From Rhynchosporium graminicola (Eukaryota > Ascomycota > Leotiomycetes > Helotiales > Ploettnerulaceae): 64,000 bases of DNA. Within the stretch, counting starts at the first letter, position 1. Every line of letters starts with the position of its first letter. The stretch spans positions 34,559 to 98,558 of the forward strand of contig FJUW01000068.1 in assembly GCA_900074885.1 (NCBI GenBank), read 5' to 3'. The notes under the pieces are model-generated. The model was not told where the DNA came from. It saw only the letters and a program-made list of their open reading frames with translations, and searched no databases. The position numbers were made by a program, and so were the translations under genes. This document shows, one piece after another, positions 22,700 to 37,000 of this stretch.

Positions 22700-25600
22700 T
22701 TACTTATTATAGTTTAAGTATCTTGTAATTTCTTAATATTATATTCGTTTAGTTTATTCTCAAGTTAGAGTTCTTTATTTATTACTAAGGGTATATCTCC
22801 GTTAGTAGATTCTAGTAGTAATATATAGAATATAAGATATAATTGAGATCCTTATAGTAGTTATAATCTGAATTTTATAAGCTCTATTTCTTCTCATATT
22901 TCGAATAGTCCGAGTTTCTTGAAATCCAGTTTTATACTTAGTTATTTTATTTTAATATATTATTATAATAACTATAATTTATCACTCCTCTTAAGCAGAA
23001 GTCTTATATTACGCTTCTAGTTACTATATTTCGTAGTTCTCGCGTTCGAGAAGTTAGATATTATTATAAGTCCTATATCTTATATACTAGGACTATAGAT
23101 TCTTACGCGCTAATAGAGTCTTTTCTTAGTTATTTATACGCTTCGGGTTCGAAGCCGTAATTAGCGAAGAATAGGGATACCGAAGTAGTCTTATTCTTAG
23201 CGCTATTATATACGAACTAAGCAAAAGGAAGTATTTCTATCTAATTATTCTATTCTTTATTAATATAGCTATATGAGTATTATTCTATTAATTAGTCCAG
23301 CTATTCTATTTATCTTTCTATTTATAAGTAGAACGCGATTAATATCTCATAATTAAGCCTAAGTTAATTCATAAGTAATATCTAAAACTTAGAAGTAAAT
23401 AACTTATCTTAGTCCGAGATAATTTCCTTAAATAGCTTATATTAACTTACTACTATTTTAAGGAATATATATACAAGATCCTTAGTATTTTTTCCTTCTT
23501 TATATAATATAAAGTATTTATATTTAGTAAGTTAGTTCGTTATTACTTAGACAATATCGAATATTATACTAGTTATTAGTTCTTTTAATAGCAGTAGTTT
23601 AATAATAAAGTCAAATATAATCGACTCTTATACTCTAATAGATATAGCTAGTAATTTGAGAAAACTATATAGTACGTATCTATTTAATTTACTATTTATA
23701 TATATATTATATTCTCTGATAATATTCTCCATCTACTTCTTTATACCCAAGAAGTAGTAGTCTCTAGCTATACGTTCGAATGTTCCAGATATTCCCTAAT
23801 AACTATATATAAGTAACAAGTATTACTCTATTATAAAAGTTCATCTTATTTTACTTAGAATATATACTAGTCCTTTGAATCTAAGTAAACTATCTTCGTT
23901 TATTATAAAGTTATCTATAGGGTTACTAACAACTTACTAAGCGTATTCGTCTATTATATATATAGCTTTAATTTATTTCGTAAGATACTCGTCTTCTAAT
24001 ACTTTAATTATTAATAAGAGTTTATAGTTATATTCTACTCTATCCTTTCCCTCTTTAAGGATAGCTTAGGGCCTCTTCGTAAGTTTACCCGAGTAGTCTT
24101 AGTATCTACTAAGAGTATTAGCTCTAGCTTTTTCGCTACCTTTTCTATAAGTAATATTAAACTTCAAGGTTAAGAGCTCCTTTAACTATCTAACTTATCT
24201 TCTATTTAATATCTTTATTAATATAAATAATATTAGATTCGTATAATTAATCTAAATCTAAATAATATATTCCGCTCCTTCTAGATAGTATTACTATTAC
24301 TTATAAGTAGCTACTATTACTAGTAGTTCCTTATCGTATATATCGTAATTAAGCTCTATAAGTGAAAATATCCGAAAGTAATATACGATTAGATATAAGT
24401 ATTTACTATACTTTTAGCTGAAGTATACTTCTAATACGAAATCCGAAGCGTTAATTTCTATAACTATTTCGAGGTTAGGATTATAAGTCGCTAAGATAAG
24501 TATATTAGTAAAATATTCCTTTAGTACCCGGAACGCCTCTTTTACTATAGTTATCTGAATAAATTCCTAGTTCTTCTTAGTAAAATGCGTAAGTACTTTA
24601 GCTATTATAAAGTAGTTTTAATAAATCTTCTATAGAAATTCGCGAATCCGTGGAAAGATTATACTTCTTTTATACTACTTAGTATTAGCTATATAAGTAC
24701 TGCCTCGATCTTAATTAAGTCTATTCGGACTTCGTAATATCTAATAGTAAATCCTAAGAAGTAGATTTCTTCTTTGTATTTCTCTAGTTTAAGAAATAAC
24801 TTAGTTTTCTTAAGTTTCTCGAGTACTTTATATATATATTAAATATACTTAGCTTCTATCTTAAAGTAAATAAGTATATTATCTAAGTAGGCGGCTATAA
24901 AGATATCGAAGTATTTATATAAATAGTTATTAATTATCTGTTAGTAAGATATAAGTACGTTTAGAAGCTCGAATAATATAATTTAGTATTTAAATAAACT
25001 TAAGTATATTCTGAATACTATTTTTCATTTTTCGCTAGGTTTTATTCGTATAAAGTTATATATCCTTCTCATATCTAGTATTAAAAATATAATAGCTCCC
25101 TATAGTTAATTATATAGCTTATTAATTAGTAGTAATATATACTAAGTCTTAATCGTAGTACTATTGATATTATAGTAATCGATATATAAGCGGAGTTTTC
25201 TATCTTTCTTTAGTATAAGAAGTATTAGACTTATAGCTAATAAAGTAGATAGTCGTATAAAACCTTTCTCTAAGTTCTTATCGATATATTCCTTTAGGGT
25301 TTTTAACTCTACTATAGATTACTAATAAATTAGTTCGAAGCTAAGTATTTTCCCTAGTTTTAAGGGTATCTTATAGTCTTATAATTAGTACTATAGAAAA
25401 GCTTTATTCTTAGGACTTTCCCGGAATAATTACTTATATTCCTTATATACTACTAGTATTCGCTTTAGTATAAAGACCTAAGCCAAGTCCTCGTTAGTCG
25501 AGAGAGTTATATATAACTCGTCTCGCTCTAAGTTATTATCTTCTTATTTAAGTATCTTATAATCGCTTCTATACTAATAACAGTTTATAGTAGTATTCTC

Positions 25601-27760
25601 CTTCTACTAATCGATAGTAGGATTATAGAGTTTTAACTATAATATACTAAGTACTAACTTGTAAGCGCTTATATTAGTAATATCGAACTCGATATCTTTA
25701 GTATATCCTTATAATATTTTCATATTTATCTAATTAGTTTAAAAGGTTATTATTTTATCTCGACTTCTAATTATATCCTTATCTAATATAAATAGATAAT
25801 ATAAAATCTTCTTTTTAACTAGTCTGAACCTGAGGTTTATAGCTATTATATAATCTATAAAATTACCTATTACTTTAAAGTCTACTATTACTCTAAGTAT
25901 TTATCTCTAAATATAAATAATTAGGAATAGTTATTATCCCTTTCCTATTATATAAAGTTCTTTATTATATAAGTTCCTAAGCTCTTTATAAATACTTATC
26001 AGTAGCCTCATATCGCTAAGGTCTTCTAGTTTTTTAATATCCCTGTTACTTCGTTAGCTAAGTAATAGATATCACTACTATCTTCTTCGAGCTAGAATAC
26101 TAAGATATATTTTAAGAGCTAATAGTTTCTATTTGCTTTACTAGAGTAATAGATTTAGTATAAGTTCGTCTAATAGAATAACTATATTATTACTATATAT
26201 CGTAAGTAATTGGTCTTTAATATATTATTTACTTCTATATACTCTCTAGCCTAGTCTCTTTTTTTCCTGCAGACTACTTATTATTTATATATTTTTAAGG
26301 TATAATCAAGGTTATCTATAGAAGTATACTTATACTACTAATTATATTTAACCGCTTAGTTAGTTTCCTTTATTATATCATTATACTCTTATAGAATATG
26401 ATAGATTCGTATTATTTACTCTCAATATACTATTACTTAGTTACTTTGATATAAGATAACCTCGACTCTATATACTTTTATATAAGATCTATTAGTAATA
26501 GCTTCTACTAAATTATTCTAATAGAGGTCGTTTACTTTCTTATAAGCTTATTTAAAGCTTTTATAACTACTTCCCATAAGATACCTTATATACTCTTTAA
26601 TTAATATTCCTAATCTATTAGAACTAACTTCTTCGGGAGTATCCGAGTCTAGTCCGGACTGTTCGAGGTCGAGTTAGTCTATAATATTATAAAGTTCCTC
26701 TTTATTATTAGGAGTTATATCTATATAATTTTTAGCTAACTCTAGTCCTTTTTAGATATAAGTTACGTATAAAGATATTTACTCTTAATACTTTCCTCTT
26801 CTTTAGATTCTAATATTAAGTTCTCTATATAATATATAATCTTAAGACCTCTTTCCTCTGCTTTAACTACTCTTATAGTTCCCTATAAGATATCTTAGTT
26901 TTCTATAGTTAAAATAAGTATAATCCTACTTATATTTTATTTACTACTATAGTAATAATTCCTTTCGATTAGTAGTATTAAGTTCTATAAGGTTTCTATA
27001 CGTTTTAGAGCTCTAGTTCCCTCGGGACTTCCTTTCGCTTATTTATTTATAATAAAGTCATACTATACTTTCTTCTTTATTTCACTTATACTAGTTATTA
27101 TTCATCTTATAAGTTGCCTCAATTAGTTACTCGAGTATCTCTTTAGTACTATTATATTAAAAGAGTTTATTCTTAATAAAGTCCTTAAGACCTTTTCAAT
27201 AAGTATAATTAAGTGCCTTATTACTCTACTTAGTATAAGTAGAGTATTATTAAAAGTCTCTAGTATAAGTAGTTACTAATCTATTCTAGTAAAGAGCTTT
27301 AATTACTTACTTCGCTTCTCTTCGTTTATTTATAACTCTAAAGTTAGCTTTAATCTCCTTAATAAACTTTTCCTAAGTACTAAAGATTTTAATAGTAATA
27401 TCTTCTACTTTATATTTATTTATAATACTATTCTTATTACTTTATATAAAGTATTCTTCGAGGAATCCTTCGATCTAGTTCAGGGCTTTACTTTTAAGTA
27501 GTATTACTATCTAAAGTACTTATTTAGTCTCAGATCTAAAGCGATCTCTATTAAATTTAATATATAATCGAAATTAAAGTAAGAACCCTAGAAAGTAGTT
27601 CCTCTCGCTATTAAAAGCTTCGATAGCCTTATACTTAAGGTTTTTATCGATTTCGCTAATGAGTATTATCGCGCTAGAAGTAGATAATAATACAAGTATT
27701 CCTACGACTAATATTATTATTTAATCTGATATATACGCTAGTATCTGTTAGTATAATACT
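22700..27760 (-). pseudogene. gag-pol relic of Gypsy element E
   Basis: This is the minus-strand polyprotein, with gag towards 27.7 kb and the pol end towards 22.7 kb. RT is recognised near 25130-25215, where the minus strand translates KERKLRLYIDYYNINSTTI, matching the K-L-R-L-C-V-D-Y-R-x-L-N core with Cys-to-Tyr and Arg changes. RIP-type stops are dense and I could not place the protease or integrase motifs with confidence. Confidence 0.7.
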
Positions 27761-27765
27761 TAAAG

Positions 27766-28144
27766 TATAATATATAGTCGAACGTAGTATTCGTTCGAGA
27801 GTACGAAAGTAAGTCAGTTAAGTAAGTAGGGACGCTACTACTAGATTAAGTCTAATAATCTTTTTAAGTTACTAAGTATAAGTTAAGATACTATATTTAA
27901 TTTAAATACGAAGCTTCTATCTAATAAGTAGATATACTAGTCTTATATAGAATTTTTATTCTATTAAATCAGTTAAATCATCTGAATTATTATAAAGTCT
28001 ATAAGCTATAAGCTGATTCACTATATGTCCTTCTGTTACGTGACCTATAGCTTCTCTATACAGTATAAGGCTTACTCTAATCTAGGCTAGTCCATCTGCC
28101 GAGCCTCAGGGCTATGTCACCTGTTCCGGCCAAGGGTCGTAATA
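27766..28144 (-). repeat. 5' LTR of element E (379 bp)
   Basis: This is the intact LTR copy, from TATAATATATAGTCG to GGGTCGTAATA, followed by the duplication TACTA. Its length equals the sum of the two pieces of the left LTR. The stretch GAGCCTCAGGGCTATGTCAC near 28100 is less mutated than its partner. Confidence 0.93.
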
Positions 28145-28488
28145 TACTAATACTATAATACTCTCATATCGATTAAATAAAGCTTTTTTATCTGCGAAAC
28201 TTATACCTTATGAATAGATAAGAAGAAAAACTACTATTATATTAAAACCTTAGAGCTAAGAAGGGTAAGTATTCGCTGCTAGTAGAGCTTAGAACAGGTC
28301 GAAGAATAGAGGTTATAGCTAGAGATTCTATACTAGGGATATAGCAGTAGAAGTAGAGAGTTTAATAATATATATAGAAGGTTAGGAGTTATGGATTATA
28401 GAGTTAAGATGAGGAGATATTCTCTGTCTCGAAGGGGAGTTCTATGAAGAGAGTTTTAGGATTATATAGCTTTCGAGATATATATTTA
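28145..28488 (+). pseudogene. Gypsy fragment F, part 2: integrase C-terminus
   Basis: This continues the frame interrupted at 14778. Joining across one TACTA, the translation runs from RGPFIVFSIS on the left through SYIL**IDKI to LIL*YSHID and LFYLRNLYLMN on the right, the usual tail of a GPY/F-type integrase. It then reads EEKLLLY*NLRAKKGKYS. It stops at 28488, where element B is inserted with the duplication ATTTA. Confidence 0.75.
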
Positions 28489-28656
28489 TATCACGGGTAA
28501 GCAACGCGTACGCAGATAGTCAAGTGTAGTATTCAAGAAGTTCGATATAAGAGAGAGTCAGGTTCTAGCCTAGCTCCGAAGGAAAACGTGCGGGTGCCGC
28601 TAGGCTTAGTAAGTATAAGTATCGCCGGTGCTTAATCCTAGGGCTCGCCCCTTATA
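28489..28656 (-). repeat. 3' LTR of element B (168 bp)
   Basis: It begins TATCACGGGTAAGC and ends GCCCCTTATA. The following TTAATCCCTTTCTCTTTCTG is, on the minus strand, a purine-rich tract ending GGGATTAA against the LTR. Confidence 0.95.
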
Positions 28657-29221
28657 TTAATCCCTTTCTCTTTCTGCTTATCTTATATTAGAGTTTGCCT
28701 CTAACGACCTATATCCTCCTTATTATAGCGGTCCCGTGTTACAGTTCCGATTCGTCAGGGCCTATTATATCTGCGACTCTTTTCCTCGCTTCGTGCCGAC
28801 TTCACTTAGAAGTAATAATAATAGCAGACTGATAGAGTATTATAGCGAACTAATAGCTAGGGAATAATTAATAATATTACTAAAGTCGTATAAGGCCTCC
28901 GGTTATTCGTTTGCGTAACTCCTCTATTTATTTCCGGCTTATAATAATAGTAAGGCTAATTATATCTTCTTATTTCTTTATTATTACTCTTCCTCTTATT
29001 ATTAAATAAATCGGTAAACGACCCTGCTTTAGCTATATACATACCTCCTTCTATTACTTTATAAACTGATTCTCTTCTTCTTAATTAACTATTACTAACT
29101 ATAAGTTAATAAGATCGTCTAGCGTTAATTACTCTTTCCCTTTCGTTATCTCTGCTTTAAAAATACTATATCCTGCTTACTACTAATCGGAGTTAGATAT
29201 CTTCTATTATCTACTGCGCTA

Positions 29222-29790
29222 CTTATACTCTCTCCGGGGTCGATTATATCGACTAGAATATAAGTCAGATCCCGCTTATTTTCGCCTAATATACGCTAAC
29301 TTATATAGTCTACTTACTTCCGCGCTTATATAACTTGTTCTCGTAAGTATAAGAACTATAAAAACTTATATATTTATCTTAAGCTCCGCTAGAAAAACGT
29401 CGCTAACTACTTAGTCCTTAAATAGTATATATTACTTATACTATCTGGACTCGCTCTACTAATAGAGATATTATATAAGTTATTAGACTCCGCTCGCTTT
29501 CTGTTACTAACTACTTATTTAGCGCTAACGCTTACTACGATCTCGGCAAGGTCCTTAAGGCCTAGAAGGCCTTAAAGCCTCTCTAAGCCGCTAGCTTTCT
29601 CTCCCTATAACTATCCTCTGACTCCGCTTATATTTCGTCGCTAACTGCTTATTTTAGGCCTATTACTACTGAAGTAACTAATTCGGTTACTAATATTATT
29701 ACCTAGTAGGGTTAGATATAAGTTTCCCGGACTCTATTTACTCTCTATTACTAACTACTATAGTACTAGTAGAATCCCTCCTGCTTTAGT
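29222..29790 (+). pseudogene. Antisense ORF relic between pol and 3' LTR of element B
   Basis: Opposite to pol, the frame starting near 29222 encodes YITCSRKYKNY at about 29327-29359, C-x2-C-x6-C with two of three Cys changed to Tyr. Further on, KVLKA*KALKPL at 29548 and SSDSAY near 29620 match the antisense frame of element A in the same order. One frameshift separates the Cys motif from the KVLKA block in this copy. RIP-type stops are present throughout. The product is unrecognised. Confidence 0.45.
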
Positions 29791-29899
29791 TTTAGGTCCT
29801 CGTAGAGCTAACTAAGCTAGTTATTTTGATTTAGTATAAGGTCCTAGGGAAAGTCGTTAGGTTATATTATATTACTTTTTTAATTAATAAAATTATATA

Positions 29900-32800
29900 A
29901 AAAGAAATCCGAACTCCGCCTTTTAACGCTCTTAACTCGCCTGAATTTAGGCGGATCCTCTCTTCTTCTTCTTTTTCTCTTATACTTATCTAAGTCTATT
30001 ATAGTACTTAATATCTCTATATTTAGTTTTAAACTTCTCTATAGCTATAGTATCTGATAAGTCTTTAATAAGTTCTTACGTAAGTTTATAATAACTTATC
30101 TATTTTACTAGTACCTCCTTACCTTTCCCTTTTCTTCTCGATTTATCTTTAGTATAAAGAATCTCCTCTACTTACTATTCTTTATAAGTCTCGAATAGTA
30201 CGAGCTCTAGTTAACTATTATTAGTCTCCTGCTTAAGTAATAAGTCGTAGCTCGCTAGTTATAATAGATCTATATAAAATACTAAGTGAATATTACTAAG
30301 TACTCTAGATAAACGAATAGCTACTAGCGATAATACTTTATCTACTATATACTTAGCGTACTTCGTATTAAGACTCTTTTTTAGTTAATTTATCCGGTAG
30401 TTATATAGGCCTAATTATACTTTATCTCTCTTCCGATATACTAGGGCTAGTATCCTTATCTTATTAGCGCTATCCTTCTGTTTCTAGGCAGATACTACTA
30501 TATTCGATTAGTATAAGTTAGTAATCTTCTTTATCTTCTCTACGAATACTACTGCTCGTTCGCTTAATAGTAGCTAGGAGTTGATCTCGGGTTCTGTTTT
30601 TAATAAGATAAGTAATAGAGCTTTATACTTATATATAATTAAGAATAAGCTTATCCCGAGGCTCGCGTAATAATATCTATTTAATACTAACTAAGCTATA
30701 GGGAGTTACTTTTTCTAGTCGGATTACTCTAAGTTAATAAAGTTCTATAGATAAGCTTAGATATCTTAATTTAGCTTTTCTAGTCCTTTATTAATTTATA
30801 AGTAGTATCCGGAGCTAAGTCTCTATTATAAGCTAATTAAGCGATAAAAAGTCTTCTAGAATATACTTATCTAGTTAGTACCTCTATCGCTTATAATCGC
30901 TCGCAGTATCCTATAGTTTCTTACTTAGTATTCTATGAATTTCTTAGCGTATTCCTCTGCTTTTATACTAGGTATCGCTTCGATAACTACTTATTTACTT
31001 AACTAGTCTTTAATTACCAAAAGGTAATAGTTACCTTAAGAGTCTAGTAAATTAGTTATAAAGTCTATAGATATCTCCTAGAAGAATTAGTTAGGAACTA
31101 GTAGTAGTCTTAGGAGTCTATGCTTATATTCCGTTTATACTTTATTTCTCTTATAATAGTTATAGTTCCTTAAGAAATATCTTATATACCTCGACTATAG
31201 TAGCTAGTAGAAGGAGTATCTTAGTATTAATATACTAGAGTCCTGCCCTAGATAACTATAGACCGGCGAGTCGTAGATAGACTAGATAAGCCTTATCCTT
31301 AAAGTATTATTTTCGAGAGTCTCGGGGTCTATTATTTTATAGTCGGACTCTAATATAACTAGAGCGCTTAGTACTTATAACTTTCTATAGTAATATAAGT
31401 AGTTCTTTATATCTATACTATAGTTACTAACTTAGATTTTAATCTTAATTTCGCTTAGGAAGGATCAGACCTTATCCTATAATAAGTAGAGTATAGTTTA
31501 ATATATTATATCCTCTTATAATATAGCGTCTTATAAGTCGTTTAGTCCTTTATCCTAGAAAGGGCCTCTAGCTACTACTAGGTCTAAGGTAGGAACTTAG
31601 CTGGAAGGTATAGTTAATAGCTAAGTAGATATAAGTACTACTCTTATCTTATTTTCCTTTTCTAAAGCTAGCTAGTTTACTACGCGTTCCGGGTCTAAAA
31701 ACCTGCGGAACCTCGAGTTTATATCGCTCGCTCCTAATATATCTTACTTCTTTCGTAATAAGGTATCCGGGATAATAGCTTCGAATCCCGGCTTATATAC
31801 TAAGGTAAACTGGAACAGTACTAAGGTCTTATACTAGTATACTTAATACTCTAATAGCTATCGCTTAGTTATGAAATACTTAAAGTTCTTATAATCTGTC
31901 TAAATTATAAAGGGACTATATGCTTTTAACTCAGAGGCCTAAAATTTCAAGTAGGTAATTACTACTAGTATCTCCTTATCATAGATATTATAATTAATTT
32001 CGGCTTTATTTAGCTTCTGAGCGAAGAAGCTTACTAGTTATCGGACTCTATCCTTTTCTTATAGGAGAGCGCCTCCTATTACGAATCTACTATAATTAGT
32101 CTCTAAGAATATCTGAAGTCTCGGATCCTAGTATATAAGTAGTAGAGTATTATAAAACTTCTCTATTAGGGCTTTAAATACTTTCTCCTCTAGTTTTCCT
32201 TAGGAGAATAAGCGACTTTTCCCTATTAACGCTATTAAGAGCGCGGCTAGCTTTAAGTAGTTCGCTATAAATATTTAGTAGAAGTTTATAAATCCCAAGA
32301 AATATCGTATTTCTTTCTAAGTCTTAGGTTACGCTTAGTTCTTAATTACTATTACTTTTTCTAGATCGGGACTTATACTTTTTCTATTAGTATATATAAT
32401 AAATCCTAGATATTTAAGCTTCTTATATGCGAACTTACTCTTTCCGGGATCTAAGTATAGTCTACTATCCTAAAGCTTACGGAGAATAATTCGGACCTTT
32501 TCGAAGTAGTCTTCTCTAGAGCCGTTCGAGTAAATAATTATATTATCTATATAAGCTAAGGCAAAATCGTCTAATTACTTCCTTAATAGACTATTAATAT
32601 ATTACTAGAAACTCGCCGGAGCCTCTGCTAATCTGAAAGGATATATAAGCTATTCAAAAGACTTAAATCTTATACGAAAGGCTTTTTTATACTCGTGACC
32701 TAACGCTATATATATTTAATGAAATACCGAAACTATATCTACTTTCGTAAGCTATTTAGTACCCGTGAGGTTCCGTAAAGTCTCCGGTATTAATATTAAT

Positions 32801-33796
32801 AGGTACTAGTCTAGCTTCGTAATAGCGTTCAGCACTCGGTAGTCGTAGTAGAACCTTAGACCTCCCTCGGGCTTCCGTATAAAAAGGACGGGAGATACCG
32901 CTTCTAAAGTACTAAGCTATATATATCCTTTTTCTAAGAAGCTATTTAATAACTTTCTTAGCGCTAGTAATTTATCTTTAAATATACTATATAGCGGACT
33001 TTATAGTAAAGCGGCAGAAGACTTATCTGATTATTCGCGGATATCGATTCGATAGTTAATACCCGGTCGATAGGGAGCTAGTTTCTCTGCTTCTTACTTA
33101 GAAAAGAGTAGAGCTATATCTTAAATCTCCGGAGGAAGAATATTTTTAAGTTAGTCTAAGGTTAGCCTTTCTTTATCCTAAAAGGCTATCTTTATGTCTT
33201 CTGATATCGCAGTAGATACTAAGGTATAGTTACTATTATCTATATATAAGTAGTAGTTATATCCTTCTATTACCTATTTCTATATTAAGCTATAATAGTA
33301 CTATTGTTTTTCAGGCGTTATCCTGATCTTATTTTACGCTTTCTATAGGTTCCTTAGGATTAATAGAAAAGCTAGTTTTAGTATTATATATATATAGACC
33401 CTTTAGCTAAACCTTATAACTTTTATGCGGAACTCGACTACTTATTTAGTTCTTAAGTTCCGTATAGCTTTTAAAGCGCTCTTTATCTCGCGGGTTTCGT
33501 AGTTTATATATATAAGACCGAGACCTTCTATAAGGTCTTTATTTATTATAGTATAGTACTAGTATTCTTTATTAATAAGAGTAAATATTCCGAACGTTTC
33601 TTAAAGGACTATATCTATATATATAAGGTTTCTATTTATAAGCTTTTTGAATTTACCTTATCCTTTTATTAATACTTTATCTACTCCTAGCTCCTAACTT
33701 TAAGAGAGAGTTAGTCTTTTCCTAACTCTAAAAGAGCGAGGTCTAATATATTATTATTATCCTCTAGTAATAATCTTATTTTATTAATCGTAGTAG
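29900..33796 (-). pseudogene. pol relic of Gypsy element B
   Basis: These are the minus-strand RT, RNase H and integrase. RT near 32820-32905 translates [20 protein letters not shown] and then [11 protein letters not shown]. The integrase core starts EISIDFITNL near 31050-31085. The frame is cut at 33796 by element C, and its 5' part (gag) lies at 40652-41780. Both motifs match element A almost residue for residue, which supports the sister-family relation. Confidence 0.82.
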
Positions 33797-33801
33797 GTTA
33801 T

Positions 33802-33983
33802 TATAATGGGTCTGTGCGCCTAGTGCCTCCCACTCCTGTATTTCAGAATTAGAGAGGAAGAAAGAACCTTCTCTCCTTAGTAATTAGTTTCTATATTAAC
33901 CAGATTATTACTAGCGAACCTCTAGCGAGTATTCTACTATTCTATTATACCTATTTACCTTATTATACTAAGTAAATATTATA
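33802..33983 (+). repeat. 5' LTR of element C (182 bp)
   Basis: It begins TATAATGGGTCTGTGCGCC (from TGTAATGGG) and ends AAATATTATA. It matches 40465-40646 and 47407-47588. The outer part of this copy still holds TpG/CpA sites, whereas its end is RIP-changed. Confidence 0.94.
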
Positions 33984-34049
33984 TTCTAATTACTTTTACT
34001 TAATATTAGCCTAAATAGTTATAATAGCTTAAAGCAAAGAATCCTCTAC

Positions 34050-37000
34050 TTTATTAACCCGACCTATACTCTAAGACGACTCTATTAGGGCTTAGATAAT
34101 ACCTAGCGATATACTAGTAAATAACCTTTTAGTTCTATAAGAGAAACTCCGATCGCTAAAGAAATAGAATAATATCCTAGATAACCTTATAGTTAAGTAC
34201 CAACGAATATTCAGCGAAGACCTTACTTAATACCCTCCGGAAGCTACTATAAGAGTACGACTCTACTAAGCTCATATATCTAAAGACTCTACTCTAAGTA
34301 TAGAGAGAGATACTAATCGATCAGTAGCTCCTAAAGAATCGCTAATTCCTCGCCGGGATAAAGGTAAATATATAATTCTATCGGAATATAAGAGTAAGAG
34401 CTAAAGAGAGCTTACTAAGTACTTGCAGGCTTATAACCGAGTCTTCGAGTACGATACTAAAAAGTACCTAACTAATCTCGTTAAGATTAAATAAGTAGTA
34501 ATACTACTCTATAAGGAACTAGCGAATACCTAGGAAAAGTTCAGGAAATATACTCTAGATACTCTTTATAAGATAACCTAGGAAAGTTATAAAGAGTTCC
34601 TAGCGAATCTCTAGCTATTACCTATCTCACGAAGGGTAGCTAACTTATAGGCCTATAAGAACGCTTACTAAAGGCTAAGTTAACTAATTAGAAAGTTCGT
34701 AAATTACTTTAAAGAAAAAGAGGAATAACTCGAACCTTTTACTAAGCGCTAATTATAAGATATCTTATTTAATAAGATCTGCTCAGAGATTCGCTAGAAA
34801 ATTATCGAGAATAGCTAAGCTAATAGACTTTAGACCCGAGACTAAGTTATTTCTACTATTACTCTTTAAGAGACCTATACTCTATCTAGAGATACTAATA
34901 GTAATAAAAGATAAAGGGAACTTAAAGAGTAGAAATATAAGGAGTTAAACACGAAGAAGGATAACTTATATAAGTACTAGCGAAGAACTAATAATCGACG
35001 AGATAAGAGCTAATAAAGATAAGAAGAGAAGAAAGATCTAAATAGTATACTTATTAGGGATTAGCTAATAAGATAAGATATCTCTAAGGTTTAATACTAC
35101 TTTTATAATAAATATAGATATATCTCTTCGAACTATCTAAAATCAAATACTAGTAATACTAAAGATAAACGCTAAGGAAAGCTATAACTCGCAGTATCTT
35201 CTATATCCGGACCGGGTTTACTAGATAATAAGATAGAAATCTAAATAAAGATTCTATCTTAGAGTAAATAGAAATCGATAATTGCCCTTATTAATAATAG
35301 AGTAAAAGATAATTTTATATTAAGACTAGTTACTAAAGAATATAAGCTTGAACTTACTAGTAAAAGACTAAGGACTTTCTAGATACTTTTATAGAATAAA
35401 AGCGTTATCTTTAGTATTATAGTCGCCTAGGTAGAGATAGGCGATTCGATTAGATAGACTAGAGTCGATACTCTTCGGCTAAGAGTTATTAATATACTAA
35501 GTATAGACCTAATATTAGAGTAGCTATAATTAGAGGATATAGATCCTCAGATAAGCTTTAAGAATAAGTAATAGAGGTTCCCTTATAATTTAAAGGACTC
35601 TAATAGCCTTAATATTATAGTACCTCGAGCTTTTGCGACTCTTATTAATAAATAGAAATCTCCTATATACGCTATAATACCTAACTTACGTACGATACGC
35701 CAGATAGATACCAGCGATACGCTTACTATTCCCTCCGCATATAGTAACTTTAAGGACGTGTTCTCTAAGGAGAAAAGAAGCGAGCTACCCCTATTAGAGG
35801 GCTATTAACACGCTATCGAGTTAGAACTAGAATTAAAGATACCTTATTCTTTAATCTATAACCTCTCCGAGAAGGAACTAGAGGTTCTCCGGGAATACCT
35901 CGACTTATCAGAAGCGAAGGGTTAGATAAGGAAGAGTAAGAGTTCTGCAAGTATACTTATTCTTTTTATACTTAAGAAAGATAGTAGCTTTCGATTATAC
36001 ATCGATTACCGGGCTCTAAATAAAATTACGATTAAGGATTAATACTCTCTGCTATTAATCAGCGAAACGCTAGATAGGCTCCGGGATACTAGAGTATTTA
36101 CTAAACTAGACTTATAAAACGCCTATTACTATATCCGAATTCGCTAGGGTAATAAATAGAAAACTGTATTTCGTATCTAATATAGATATTACAAGTATTA
36201 AGTTATACTATTTAGACTATTAAACGCACTAGCGATCTTCCAAGTATTTATTAATAATACGCTAGCGGGCCTCGTCGATATTACTTATATTATATATCTT
36301 AATAATATCCTAATCTATTCTACTAACCCCTTATAATATAAATAACACGTCCGCTAAGTACTAAAGAGACTTTAGTATATAAACCTCTTTATTAAATTAT
36401 TAAAGTGCTCCTTTAATACTAAAAGTATAGAGTTTCTAGGATATATTATCTCCTTAGCTAGCGTTTCAATAGATATAAGCCAGATAGATACTATTAGGGA
36501 ATAGCTAGAGCCTAAAAGTATTAGAGATATATAAGTCTTTATTAGTTTTATAAACTTCTACTAGCGATTTATCAGAAGATTCTTAGCGATTACCTAACTT
36601 CTAATAAGTTTAATAAGTAATAAGAAGAAAAGGTAACCTGCCCCTACTTTTAGATAGAGTACTATAGAAAGGGAGGCTTTTAACGCGTTAAAAGATATAT
36701 TTACTATAGTACCTTTTCTTATGCACTTCGATCTACTGAAGCCGAGAAAGCTAGAGACTAACGCTTCTAGGTTTATTATCGCGGGAATTCTCTCCTAGCT
36801 TAAAAAATAGCTAGCGAAAGAAGGGGAAAAGGCCGTCTAGCACCCTATCGCGTTCTTTAGTAAAAAGCTAGAACCTACTAAGTTAAATTATAAAGTATAT
36901 AACTAAGAACTTCTTATAATTATTAAGTGTTTTATATACTAGAGGTATTACCTTAAAGGTAGTATAGCTCTAGTTAAGATATTAATAGACTATAGTAACC

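Larger units (their letters stand above)
14779..28144 (-). mobile_element. Ty3/Gypsy element E, interrupted by element D
   Basis: The outer element has 379-bp LTRs and the duplication TACTA (14774-14778 and 28145-28149). Its left LTR is split by element D (14779-14949 plus 21706-21913); the right LTR is 27766-28144. Pol reads on the minus strand, with the polypurine tract AGAAAGGGGATAG next to the left LTR (21914-21926). Element E alone would be about 6.6 kb. It shares its PPT type (GGGGATAG) and PBS (CTTTAAGTA) with element D, so the two families are related. An antisense frame with an ATG lies beside the 3' LTR. All coding frames are RIP-broken. Confidence 0.93.
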
